From assembly GCA_019636385.1 (NCBI GenBank), contig JAHBXT010000004.1, positions 744,001 through 808,000 of the forward strand: a stretch of DNA of 64,000 bases, given 5' to 3'. The position numbers were made by a program, and so were the translations under genes. Positions within the stretch are counted from its first letter, which is position 1, and the number at the start of each line of letters is the position of its first letter. Source of the stretch: Pirellulaceae bacterium (GTDB lineage Bacteria; Planctomycetota; Planctomycetia; Pirellulales; Pirellulaceae). Positions 35,227 through 44,393 of the stretch are shown in pieces. The notes below the pieces were generated by a model. That model made no database searches. It worked only from the letters and a program-made list of their open reading frames with translations, and was not told the DNA's origin.

Positions 35227-36706
35227 GAGGTGACCGCTCCTGTATATCGAGGCTGGTAGCCGGATGACACAACAAATCTCCATCCCCGGCCCTCGGCTGA
35301 TCGACCATGAACTGCCGCTCCGCAGTTGAAGGTCTGCTGGCCCCATAGCCGACAAGACTTCGCTCCGAACCTCCCGACCGACTGCCACACCAGGCAATCC
35401 AAGCGGACTCCCAACGGCTGAAAGTTCGAAATACATTCAAGAGGGGAGCTGCTAAGTAATCGCCGAGAAGAGTGTCGAATGGCCCGCGTTCCAGGGCAAA
35501 GCGATAGAACCAGCTTGTTAACCACGGAATGCGCGTCAGAAATCGAGGAGTCTGACTGTGAGCAATACGATGTCCCAGAGCTGTCTCCAGTTTGAAATAG
35601 TCGCGCAGCAAACTAGGTGCGCGCAGTAGTTGTACGGTGCGCAACATGGCGTGACCGCACAGATGTATCAGCGCAAACACGTACCACCCCATGCCTATTT
35701 CGCACACGATCAAACCAACTTGTGCCAGCGATGCAAAAGCCAGTGCGCTCTTGATGTCTCCTTGCACTCGCTCGACCAAACTAGCGTACAGTGCGGTAGT
35801 CAATCCCACTGCGATGAGGATATAGCCCAGGGCCGGCGCCGCTGTTACAAGCGGGCTGACTCGTAACAACAGGTACGCTCCCAAATGCACCGACAGCGCA
35901 CCGTAAAAAATGGCGCTGGACGCGGTGGGCCCTTCCATGGCTCGTGGCAGCCAGCCAGAAAACGGCACCAATGCCGACTTGCCAGCAGCAGCTACTAACA
36001 GCAACAGACCTACTCCCAGCGCCTGCTGGCTGCTCAAAATTGTCTGGGCTGCAGGCCAAGTACCAACTCCCGTCATGCGATCCCATTCGCCATTTCCGGT
36101 CATGTGATGCAGGGCCACGGCCGCTAACAAGAAGGCGGCATCGGCCAGGCGATAGATGCTCCACACTCTCAGTCCATTGATCACCGGTGCCGATCGTTCA
36201 TGGAAGAAGCCCACTAATAGCGCCGACGACAGGCCCACCAATTCCCATCCAAAAAAGAGCACCTCAACTGTACCCGCGACACAACTTGTCACCATGCCCA
36301 ACGTAAACAACGCATACAGAATGAAGAATCGTTGATAGCCGGGCTCGCGATGCAAATAGCGCGTCGTGAACGCCCCCACAACACTGCATAACAACAATGT
36401 CAGAATCAGGAACGGTATCGACAGCCCGTCGAATACGAAAGCCAAATGAAAATGAAACGACTCGTGGTGCAGAACGATCCAGTCCCCTGCGTCCAACACC
36501 AATTCGAATCGTCCACTAAACAGCATGAGCACCGCCATGGCCAATGCCGAGATCAATCCGCTAGAGACCATGACAAACGTTAGGCGACTGATCAACTTCT
36601 CGCGAATCTTTGAACTTCTGAGCGCAATCAGACTCAACAGCACCACCAACACCACGGGTGACAACAATACCAGACTGGCCAACCATTTGATTGCTTCAAA
36701 CATCAT
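35219..36706 (-). CDS. dabB: DabB-type proton-conducting subunit (NuoL-like)
   Basis: The 495-residue protein resembles NuoL/MrpA: 'FDGLSIPFLILTLLLCSVVGAF', 'FFGWELVGLSSALLVGFF' (proton-channel Glu), and 'AAAGKSALVPFSGWLPRAMEGPTASSA'. The last contains the conserved Lys and the 'W.P.AM.GPT.SA' signature. In characterised DAB systems DabB uses the proton gradient to drive DabA. The C-terminal 90 residues have lower similarity. It overlaps dabA by four bases (ATGA) and the next subunit by eight, so all are co-translated. The family is firm; the assignment as DabB follows from dabA beside it. Confidence 0.9.
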   Translation of the reverse strand: MMFEAIKWLASLVLLSPVVLVVLLSLIALRSSKIREKLISRLTFVMVSSGLISALAMAVLMLFSGRFELVLDAGDWIVLHHESFHFHLAFVFDGLSIPFLILTLLLCSVVGAFTTRYLHREPGYQRFFILYALFTLGMVTSCVAGTVEVLFFGWELVGLSSALLVGFFHERSAPVINGLRVWSIYRLADAAFLLAAVALHHMTGNGEWDRMTGVGTWPAAQTILSSQQALGVGLLLLVAAAGKSALVPFSGWLPRAMEGPTASSAIFYGALSVHLGAYLLLRVSPLVTAAPALGYILIAVGLTTALYASLVERVQGDIKSALAFASLAQVGLIVCEIGMGWYVFALIHLCGHAMLRTVQLLRAPSLLRDYFKLETALGHRIAHSQTPRFLTRIPWLTSWFYRFALERGPFDTLLGDYLAAPLLNVFRTFSRWESAWIAWCGSRSGGSERSLVGYGASRPSTAERQFMVDQPRAGDGDLLCHPATSLDIQERSPHA

Positions 36707-39700
36707 CGTGTCGTTTCCGCATTGTCTTCATTGAAGCTGCCGTCGATGCGTGCAAAGTCCAAATGATCGCGGCTGCCTGAGTACCAGGCGGCCGAGCTGG
36801 GCGCTCGAGTCAGTTGAGTCGACTCCGGCGTGTAGGGCTCAAAATCTCCGTTGCGGAACAGTTGTATCTGGCCAGTTGAACCATCCAATGTCGCCATGTG
36901 AATCCACTGGCCAAACACCAATCGACCAATGCCAGGATTATTGGCCATGATATGCCTGAGTGCCTGCGGTGTTGACTCAACCACAAACAACAGTCGAATC
37001 GGCTCGTGAATTTCCACCATTTGCCAAGGTAGCCCAGGCCGCAAGTCACTGGCAGCGCCGTTCATAACGCCCACCAACGAGGCAATGTTGTGCGGCAATT
37101 TCGTACCACAGCCGTAGCCATCCGAATCGACATGCGAAAAATAGTATTCCAAGTTGATGCCAGCACACACGGGCACTACCGCCCCTAAAATGCGCGCCAA
37201 TGTCGAATACTGCGCATCATCTTGATTAGGATCATAGGAGTGCATGAAAGCCCGACGATCCATAAACAACCCGCGCGTATGTTCGCGTCTGCCAACGACG
37301 ACCAGCGCGTTGGTTGCGTGACCGCATTCAGGCCGCGCCTCGGATAGATCTTCCGAACGATCCATGACATGTCGCTGTGCCGCCAGCGAATTCCAATGCA
37401 ACACGGCAGATTCGAATCGGCGGCAACGTTCACGTGCGTTTCTCATGCAGGCTTTGGCCAGCACTTGCCTGACGTGTGAAACATCACGCGTATGTGTCGC
37501 AGGAACTTTTGACAGATCGGCGAACGTAACGCTATCGTTGCAAGTGTTGTGAAAAGCTCCCAATAAGAATGTTGTCTCAGGTAAGACCAACCCTTGAGCA
37601 GCCAGGCGCTGGCGGACACGAGGATCGTTAGCCATTTGCGCGATCGCTCGAGCGTTAGGGCCACCACGACCACCACCACATGCCCCGCAGTCGTAAGCTG
37701 ACTCGTGCGGATTATTCATAGTTGTTGATCCATGACCAACGATGACCACGAGTCGCGACCAGCCGCTGGTATAACCGATATCACGCAGCAGTCGCTGAAC
37801 GATTGTCGCCATTTCATCCAGTGTGAAACTACGGAGCGTTGTACAAGCGGTAGTATCGCTCAGCGGCTGTTCAGCAGCATCCGCTGGATGCACATCAGTG
37901 CTTGATGGCGTCGTACTCTCCAGTTGCAAATAGGTTTGTGCCGGAACTGAGTAGAACTGGTCCATGTGATGTCGAAACCAACCTGCACGTCTGGGAAACA
38001 GTACACGGATCACCAGAGGTACAGCGGTCAACGTGCCCAATAGCGACGTAAGCGCACCGGACAACAGCATGCGGCTACCGGCGTGTAACCGATGCAGGGC
38101 CGCACCAACCCAGCGGCGCATTGTCGAACGTCTCTGATCAAGCTGTTTTTGATCGTAGGTAACAACCTCTTGGACGTAATGCTGCGGCTCGACCACGATT
38201 GGACACAGCGGCACATATTGAAAGGAATCAGCCGCCCGGTAGTACATGGCTACACCGAAAAAGCCTGCGGCCCCCCAAGTTCGACACTGAGGAGCAACCT
38301 CCTCCACATGCCGACGGAACGATTCTTCGCGTTCGTCAATGCAGGTGATAATGTCAAATTCGGCAGCCGCGCCGTCGCTGACCGACAGGTCCACGCTCGA
38401 CGCTGCTGAGTGTGCCTCACCTACAACGGGCAGTTTTGGCTGTTCGCCAGGCAATAGCTTGCCTCGCTGCTCGCGCTGCTGATGCCAATTGGTTGAAATG
38501 GCGTCCAGACAGTGATTTCGAAAACACCTCTCGTAGGCGCATTGGTAAACGTGTAGCCGCTCCGGCTCGTCAAATAAACGAATCTCGTCTAACAGTTTGG
38601 CCCAGTTCGGTTCGCTGAGATTGGCTAATACTTCCGGTGGCCATCCCAGAGCCTGTGCCAACTGAAATACGCGGTATGCTTCGCAACGAGTGATTTGCAT
38701 TGGATCGGTTGGTTCAGGTGCCTGCAAGATCGTTGGCAGGTCGCGCAGTGGACCTTGGTATTGCAATTCGGTGCGCGCAACGTACTGAGCAGCCAGGCGG
38801 TCCAAGACCAGCCGAATCGCCAGGAACTCGACCAAAGCCCCTTCTGGCAACGGGTGGGCGATGCGGTCGCGCCGTTTTTCAACTTGCCAAATCATGCCCG
38901 CAAAACCACGCAAGGCTAATGCCGACTGGCGAATGTACGACTCTTGACTTTCCTGGGTGACACCAAATTCCAGCAAGCTTTCGCGAATCGACTCGAGCGG
39001 GGAAAGGTGTCCATCGCGGAATCGCTGCGCCTGTTCGGCCAATCCGCGCAACCACAGTCGCTTTGGAAACAAACGTCGCGCGTACAAGCTGACAAAAGCC
39101 GCCATGACTCCCGAATTGCGAGCGGGTATTTGCCAGCGGCTCAAACCTTGATCGAGCACTGCTACGCAGAAACGAATCAAGAATTCATGAACCAGCTCGT
39201 CACAATCTACACCCGTGTATTCCAACAAAAGATCGCGGTGTCGTAGGGAGTTCTCGATAGCTTTGACTGGAGGATGTTTGGCAACTTGGCTCAAGCAAAT
39301 CTGCCACAGCAAGCGCACCGTCAACGTCTCCCAGGCAGATTCGTCCCACGATTCAAAGCGCTCCAACTGTTGGCGGTTAAACACGTTCAAACACAATTTG
39401 CGGAACGCTTGAGCTTGATCACCATGGGGCGGCTGATCACCGTTGTTTGCAAACGTGCGGTTGTACCAGCGTCGCGTGCTGGCGATCAGTCGCTGTCGTT
39501 GGTGCGCGCTGACATCCGCTGAAAATCGTTCCAGCGCTTGCTGTTGGGCGATAACCCAATCCAACTGGCTAGGAACCACCTCGTGAACGGTGTGCTGCAA
39601 TATGGCATGCCGTAGTTGGAAGCGAGTCCCTAGCAGTCCAACGAAAATCTCTGCTTGATCACCCAAGCAATCTAACAGCGACGCGTGAATATCCTCTTGT

Positions 39701-39939
39701 CGAATGCGACCACTGGCAATCGCCTCTTGAAATCGTCTTTGAGTCAAATAGGGTCGACAGCCAAAAATCCGAGCGCCTTCTCGAACGGCTTGTGCAAAGG
39801 GTTGATCTTCTAAGGCATGCAAGGTGTTGTGATGTACGAAAACCGTAATCGGCCCTTGAGCAGGCAGTAGATGCGCGGCGTGATGTATAGACCGCTGTAT
39901 GTCTGTCAGCGACAGACAACCGACCTGGAGCGCAGTCAT
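36703..39939 (-). CDS. dabA: DabA inorganic carbon uptake protein (DUF2309)
   Basis: The 1078-residue protein matches DabA (PF10070). Its zinc ligands are Cys533 and Asp535 in 'ITCIDEREES', His736 in 'IVGHGSTTMNNP' and Cys751 in 'YDCGACGGG'. The 2- and 15-residue spacings equal those of Cys351/Asp353 and His524/Cys539 in Halothiobacillus DabA. DabA is a beta-carbonic-anhydrase-like protein that, with DabB, hydrates CO2 unidirectionally and accumulates bicarbonate. At 1078 residues it is longer than the roughly 830 of the Halothiobacillus protein, mostly through a longer N-terminal half. It is the first gene of the four-gene operon. The start is an ATG at 39939. Confidence 0.95.
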   Translation of the reverse strand: MTALQVGCLSLTDIQRSIHHAAHLLPAQGPITVFVHHNTLHALEDQPFAQAVREGARIFGCRPYLTQRRFQEAIASGRIRQEDIHASLLDCLGDQAEIFVGLLGTRFQLRHAILQHTVHEVVPSQLDWVIAQQQALERFSADVSAHQRQRLIASTRRWYNRTFANNGDQPPHGDQAQAFRKLCLNVFNRQQLERFESWDESAWETLTVRLLWQICLSQVAKHPPVKAIENSLRHRDLLLEYTGVDCDELVHEFLIRFCVAVLDQGLSRWQIPARNSGVMAAFVSLYARRLFPKRLWLRGLAEQAQRFRDGHLSPLESIRESLLEFGVTQESQESYIRQSALALRGFAGMIWQVEKRRDRIAHPLPEGALVEFLAIRLVLDRLAAQYVARTELQYQGPLRDLPTILQAPEPTDPMQITRCEAYRVFQLAQALGWPPEVLANLSEPNWAKLLDEIRLFDEPERLHVYQCAYERCFRNHCLDAISTNWHQQREQRGKLLPGEQPKLPVVGEAHSAASSVDLSVSDGAAAEFDIITCIDEREESFRRHVEEVAPQCRTWGAAGFFGVAMYYRAADSFQYVPLCPIVVEPQHYVQEVVTYDQKQLDQRRSTMRRWVGAALHRLHAGSRMLLSGALTSLLGTLTAVPLVIRVLFPRRAGWFRHHMDQFYSVPAQTYLQLESTTPSSTDVHPADAAEQPLSDTTACTTLRSFTLDEMATIVQRLLRDIGYTSGWSRLVVIVGHGSTTMNNPHESAYDCGACGGGRGGPNARAIAQMANDPRVRQRLAAQGLVLPETTFLLGAFHNTCNDSVTFADLSKVPATHTRDVSHVRQVLAKACMRNARERCRRFESAVLHWNSLAAQRHVMDRSEDLSEARPECGHATNALVVVGRREHTRGLFMDRRAFMHSYDPNQDDAQYSTLARILGAVVPVCAGINLEYYFSHVDSDGYGCGTKLPHNIASLVGVMNGAASDLRPGLPWQMVEIHEPIRLLFVVESTPQALRHIMANNPGIGRLVFGQWIHMATLDGSTGQIQLFRNGDFEPYTPESTQLTRAPSSAAWYSGSRDHLDFARIDGSFNEDNAETTR

Positions 39940-40095
39940 AGCGCAGCATCCTCTGAAACTCTGGTTACGATTTGGGGCTAAACAAAATGTACGGGGGTTA
40001 CCGGATGTGCATTTCGTTTGGCAAACGCGCCCCTGCGTGGAGCAGCAGAAACCGCCATGTGCCGATTAAACCATCAGCGCAGCGGTCTGTTGGAA

Positions 40096-40407
40096 CTACA
40101 GCGCTCGTGAAGGTGGGCCACGCAAATGAATGCAGGTCGCCAAATCGCCGATAGCTGGAACGTCCGGTAGCAAAGCCAGACAGACAGCTATTTGGTTGTC
40201 AAGACTCAGATCGAGCCGCTGAATATTGGCCGCATCCAGGAAAGACGGCTCGCAACCGGCCTTCTCGCTTTCGCTTGATTCCCCAACCGGTTCCGCTGAC
40301 GCGGCCAGGTGCGATTGACCGACGAACACCTGTCGCGATTGCAGCAGCAAAGGCTGCATCGCCAAAACCAACAACAGGAGTGCGGTCAAAGAATTCTGAT
40401 GAATCAT
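40096..40407 (-). CDS. Small hypothetical exported protein
   Basis: The 103-residue frame from the ATG at 40407 starts with 'MIHQNSLTALLLLVLAMQP', a plausible signal peptide or single helix, followed by a polar stretch rich in Ser and Glu. I recognise no family. It lies upstream of dabA on the same strand with a gap of 156 bases. It could be a real small secreted gene or chance; the ribosome binding site is weak. Confidence 0.35.
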   Translation of the reverse strand: MIHQNSLTALLLLVLAMQPLLLQSRQVFVGQSHLAASAEPVGESSESEKAGCEPSFLDAANIQRLDLSLDNQIAVCLALLPDVPAIGDLATCIHLRGPPSRAL

Positions 40408-40649
40408 CTTGTGGTTAATCGTAAGCCGCTGCCTGCAGCAAGTAAAGAATGTTTGTTCCATGCTCACCGCTAAAGCCTCAGATTTATCCGAATTCTCTGC
40501 GTTTCGGCGGACAGCCCGGGGGTTTACAAACGCTCACGGTCACGATAGTCTGACGGCTATCACAATTCGAGCCAACCCCAGCTAGTTTCCTGCCATCCTC
40601 AACCAGAGTCAGGTGCATAGCGCAAGTTAGCTTGGATGAGAGCAGTGTT

Positions 40650-40772
40650 TGGTGATTTCGACCGGCCTTGTGCCGGTACGAAATGAACAGGGAACTCCGG
40701 TGAAATTCCGGGACGGCCCAGCCGCTGTAAGTCGTCAGGTCTCCGCGTCCCGCGCGAAGGCCTATGGAACGC
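40650..40772 (+). promoter_or_regulatory. Cobalamin riboswitch
   Basis: The rightward strand has the class signatures in order: ACAGGGAA at 40698, CCGGTGAAATTCCGG at 40708-40722, GACGGCCC, the B12-box variant AGCCGCTGTAA ending at 40730, and GAAGGCCTATGGAAC near 40756-40770. An upstream hairpin (CCGGCC/GTGCCGG) also fits. The next gene on this strand is the DUF1559 gene, about 175 bases downstream. Such switches bind coenzyme B12 or other cobalamins and normally reduce expression when bound. Confidence 0.92.
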
Positions 40773-40948
40773 TTCTTCTAGATTCTTCTTGAAGTGCCAT
40801 TGTCTGTTGCATCAGATGAGAAGGCTGCGAGCGATTCCTACGACGACAAGTCAGAAGACCTACCAAATGCCATGACGAGAATCGCCTTCTTGGGTTGAGG
40901 CGCCGCGTCGCGATAGTATTTAACCATGCTCCTACGGGAACTCCGTTT

Positions 40949-41890
40949 ATGGTCAGCACCTCGAGCGCTCGCGCGCACCGTGGTTTCACCCTGGTGGAAC
41001 TGCTGGTGGTAATCGCCATCATCGGCGTGCTCGTCGGCTTGCTGCTACCAGCCATACAGGCCGCCCGCGAGGCTGCTCGCCGCCTGCAGTGCATGAACCA
41101 TTTGAAGCAAATCGGCCTCGGCCTGGCTAACCACGAAAGTAGCTTCGGTCGCTATCCCAAAGGCGGCGCAGGAACCACGAACTTCACGTCAACCCACCTG
41201 GCCCCGCGCACGCGCATCTCATGGGGCACTGCGATTTTGCCCTATATCGAACAGTCGATCATCTATGACCAGTTCGATTTGAACCTGACGTATCTGCAAT
41301 CACCCAATCGAGAGCTAGGACAAACACCACTAGCAATCTACCTGTGCCCGTCCGCTCCCAAACAAGACATGCTGCGGCCCAACGGCGACACGCCCAACGC
41401 TGTCGAGCGATTCGCGCGCACCGACTACGCCGGCAACTACGGCGAGCGTGGGTTGCGCTGCTATCCACTGACCAACTGCCAGAATCATTATGTCCCAGGT
41501 GGCGGTGGGCGCGGAACGCTGATGTTAGGCATGGATGTTGATATCGCTGCTCGCGAGATCACCGATGGATTGTCGCATACAGTGATGGTCGGTGAAGCGC
41601 CCGAAGGCCTGCATTCGATCTGGATTGGTCACAAGAATGTGCTTGATCAATCCACCCCGTTAAATGCACGGGCAGTTGCGGGGTCGCGGTGGGCTCCCTG
41701 TCACCCCACGTTTAAAAGCCGAGTTGGCAATTTCTGCGACTTTGGCCAGGAGTTTCATAGCTACCACGCCGGCGTTTGTGCCTTTTCATTTGCCGATGGT
41801 TCGACCCGACTGGTTTCAAACGATGTCGATCTCCAGACTCTAGCCGCCATCTTATCTCGGGCTGGCGGTGAAAGCGTTAGTCTCGATTAA
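40949..41890 (+). CDS. DUF1559 prepilin-like protein
   Basis: The start is the ATG at 40949; an upstream TTG at 40895 is unlikely. The 313-residue protein begins with a type IV pilin-like segment, 'RGFTLVELLVVIAIIGVLVGLLLPA', cleaved before Phe and N-methylated in that family. It ends with the planctomycete H-x9-DG motif ('HAGVCAFSFADGSTR'). The body (about 35-290) is the DUF1559 domain. The family is very large in planctomycetes and its functions are mostly unknown; pseudopilin or cell-surface roles are supposed. It follows the cobalamin riboswitch and precedes a DUF4465 protein by 48 bases. Confidence 0.93.
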   Translation: MVSTSSARAHRGFTLVELLVVIAIIGVLVGLLLPAIQAAREAARRLQCMNHLKQIGLGLANHESSFGRYPKGGAGTTNFTSTHLAPRTRISWGTAILPYIEQSIIYDQFDLNLTYLQSPNRELGQTPLAIYLCPSAPKQDMLRPNGDTPNAVERFARTDYAGNYGERGLRCYPLTNCQNHYVPGGGGRGTLMLGMDVDIAAREITDGLSHTVMVGEAPEGLHSIWIGHKNVLDQSTPLNARAVAGSRWAPCHPTFKSRVGNFCDFGQEFHSYHAGVCAFSFADGSTRLVSNDVDLQTLAAILSRAGGESVSLD

Positions 41891-41938
41891 TTTTTATGTG
41901 ATTTGACAAGCACCGATCCACTAGATAAGGAACGTCCC

Positions 41939-43285
41939 TTGCTAACTAGATTTCGCCTGTACTGGTTGTGTTGCGCTTTCATGCTGACCTGGCTGGCTGA
42001 GCCACTCAGGGCTGCTGAAATCGTCTTGGATTTCGAGCAATACAATCTGCCATCTGACCAGTACATCTACTGGCCGGACCTCGAACACGTCAGTTTTGAG
42101 ACCACCTTACCATGGGGGCCGAACTACGCGGTATCTCGCAAGCGATCACTCACGGATCCGATTTTTTATTGGGCCAATGGCGATGACACCACAGTGACAA
42201 TTGGAGGAGCTGGGGGCTCGGAGCAGTGGTTGACCGTACTGGCTGCCGTGCCAGGTGAAATCATTCTAATTGCGCCAGCAAATACTCGGTTTGGCTCTGT
42301 CAAAATCACCAACGCTGCCCTGGTCGACTACACTGTGCGCTATGGTTTGTATCAGGCGAGCCAGTTTGGCCCGAACGACTATTTGCGAGTCCGCTTCTTG
42401 GCCTTGAACGCGGACGACACGCCCACCGGAGCAGCCACCGACTGGATTGACCTAGCGACGTTTACCGCTTCGCTGTCGACGCTGGACGAGTGGATCGATG
42501 TTGATCTCTCGGGATTGCAATCTGATCGCATGACAATTGAAATGGCCGGTACAGATAACGATCCCATCTGGGGCCTCAACACACCCGCATATTTAGCTCT
42601 AGACGACCTGATCATTCACCCCGCAGATCCGCCCACGACCATTGTCAACAGCTTTGTATATCACTCGGCATGGAGCGGGCCATCATCTGGACCTTGGGAT
42701 GCATTGGATACCAGCAAAACGTTAGCTCCATCCGGCCCGCAGGCACAGACATTGGGGCTAGAAAACCTGATCAATACCATTCACGGCATCAATGGGCTGG
42801 TGTTTGATTTTGATCGCTTGCCTGACCCCAGTGGACTGACTGTCAGCGATTTTATGTTCAAGATGAGCCCTCAAGGTGCGTTCGATCTAGCCCTGAATCC
42901 CCCTGAAAGCTGGCCGAGCGTGCCGGTATTCCCCACTGTCAGTGTGTCGGAAATTACAAGTTTTGATCGCGCCCTGCTACAATGGCCGAATCAGATAATC
43001 GAAAATCGATGGCTGCAGGTCACGGTGCTTGCCAACTCAAACACCGGTTTAGCTCAAGACGCGGTCTACTACATCGGCCACTTGCGCGGCGAAACGACCG
43101 GGCCGGCCAGCGGTGTGTACACGGTCTCATTTGCCGATATCTCGTTTATTCGCGAGTCAATTGGTTTGACGGTCTTCGCCAACGGAGCAACGGACATCGA
43201 CAAGAATGGGGTGCTTGCTTTTGCTGATATCTCAGCGATGCGAGCCCATATCAGTAGCCAACTTTCCAATTTAACAGTTCCCTGA
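41939..43285 (+). CDS. DUF4465 (BtuH-like) secreted protein with dockerin-like repeat
   Basis: The TTG at 41939 is preferred because AAGGA lies eight bases upstream; the protein is then 448 residues, starting with a signal peptide ('LYWLCCAFMLTWLAEPLRAAE'). Residues of about 27-235 match DUF4465: 'VLDFEQY', then 'RFGSVKITNAAL', 'DEWIDVDLSGLQSD' and 'LNTPAYLALDDLII'. Bacteroidetes BtuH proteins, which bind vitamin B12 on the cell surface, are, as I recall, DUF4465 members. The C-terminal part (about 240-448) is a planctomycete module ending in a dockerin-like calcium repeat, 'TDIDKNGVLAFADISAM'. A cobalamin riboswitch governs the transcript, which supports a corrinoid-binding role. This is inferred. 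Confidence 0.8.
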   Translation: MLTRFRLYWLCCAFMLTWLAEPLRAAEIVLDFEQYNLPSDQYIYWPDLEHVSFETTLPWGPNYAVSRKRSLTDPIFYWANGDDTTVTIGGAGGSEQWLTVLAAVPGEIILIAPANTRFGSVKITNAALVDYTVRYGLYQASQFGPNDYLRVRFLALNADDTPTGAATDWIDLATFTASLSTLDEWIDVDLSGLQSDRMTIEMAGTDNDPIWGLNTPAYLALDDLIIHPADPPTTIVNSFVYHSAWSGPSSGPWDALDTSKTLAPSGPQAQTLGLENLINTIHGINGLVFDFDRLPDPSGLTVSDFMFKMSPQGAFDLALNPPESWPSVPVFPTVSVSEITSFDRALLQWPNQIIENRWLQVTVLANSNTGLAQDAVYYIGHLRGETTGPASGVYTVSFADISFIRESIGLTVFANGATDIDKNGVLAFADISAMRAHISSQLSNLTVP

Positions 43286-43292
43286 TAGTCCT

Positions 43293-44366
43293 ATGTCAAC
43301 TAACAACACGTTTACGCGACGAAGTTTCGTGGCTACCGCCGCGATCGGAGGTAGCTTGATGAATTCGACGCTGCGAGCTTTTGAGCCTCGCAGTTCTAAG
43401 ATTCGCATCGGGCAAATCGGCGTGGCTCACGGTCACGCCAACAAATTGGCGGTGTATCGTGCGGCCGCTGACTATGAAGTCGTGGGGATCGTCGAGCCGG
43501 ATGCTCAGTTGCGAAGTCGCGCGGAAAAGCAATCCGCCTTCCGCGATTTGAACTGGATGACTCAGGAGCAACTGTTGTCACAGCCCGATTTAGATGCTGT
43601 GCTGATTGAAACCACACCGCGCGACAGCTTGGATGTCGCCGAAGCCTGTATCGCTGCCGGCAAGCACATTCATTTGGACAAGCCCGCCGGCCAGTCGCTG
43701 TCACAATTTGAACGCATCCTGGCTGCTGCCGAACAGAAAAACTTGCTTGTGCAGATGGGTTACATGTATCGCTATAATCCAGCCATCGAGTTACTGCGAC
43801 AATTCTTGCGCGACGGCTGGTTGGGCGAGGTGTTTGAGTTACACGCAGTGATGAGCAAAGTACTTGGCCCTGCCGATCGCCGTGAATTAGCTCAGTACGC
43901 AGGTGGCATGATGTTCGAGTTGGGCTGCCATTTGATGGATTTGGTAGTCGGCCTGTTGGGCGAGCCGCAACGGATCACCGGCTATGCACGGCCCACCGCT
44001 GGCCAGGCCGACCATTTGGTCGATAACGCCTTGGCGGTGCTGGAATATCCACACGCCATTGCAAGTATCAAATCCGCGGCAGTTGAAGTAGAAGGGTTTG
44101 CTCGCCGGCATCTGGTGGTTTGTGGCACTCGCGGCACATTTCATATTCAACCCTTGGACGACCCCGCCGCGCGCATTGCCTTGGATCAACCACGCGGCAA
44201 TTATCGTGCCGGCTATCAAGAGGTAACGTTCCCAAAATATAGTCGTTACGTTGGCGATGCTGCCGACATGGTTCAAATCTTGCGAGGCCACAAGCGACCT
44301 GACTACTCGTACCAGCACGACTTGGCCGTGCAGCGAAGTGTGTTGGCGGCTTGCCAGACGAGCTAG
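43293..44366 (+). CDS. Gfo/Idh/MocA family oxidoreductase with Tat-type signal
   Basis: The 357-residue protein begins with a twin-arginine-like signal ('FTRRSFVATAAIGGSLM') and then a Rossmann fold starting 'KIRIGQIGVAHGHANKL'. 'GKHIHLDKPAGQSL' is the family's 'EKP' catalytic-site region. Members oxidise or reduce sugars and inositols using NAD(P). A Tat signal suggests export, which is common for planctomycete members. It begins seven bases after the DUF4465 stop, so it is likely on the riboswitch transcript. Why it would be under B12 control is not clear. Confidence 0.9.
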   Translation: MSTNNTFTRRSFVATAAIGGSLMNSTLRAFEPRSSKIRIGQIGVAHGHANKLAVYRAAADYEVVGIVEPDAQLRSRAEKQSAFRDLNWMTQEQLLSQPDLDAVLIETTPRDSLDVAEACIAAGKHIHLDKPAGQSLSQFERILAAAEQKNLLVQMGYMYRYNPAIELLRQFLRDGWLGEVFELHAVMSKVLGPADRRELAQYAGGMMFELGCHLMDLVVGLLGEPQRITGYARPTAGQADHLVDNALAVLEYPHAIASIKSAAVEVEGFARRHLVVCGTRGTFHIQPLDDPAARIALDQPRGNYRAGYQEVTFPKYSRYVGDAADMVQILRGHKRPDYSYQHDLAVQRSVLAACQTS

Positions 44367-44393
44367 CTCAGTTGTTCAGAAAGGAGACCCACA

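Noticed and set aside
35219..36706. Reading the NuoL-like gene as part of complex I or an Mrp antiporter
   Set aside because: No other nuo or mrp genes are present and it overlaps dabA, so the DAB assignment fits better.
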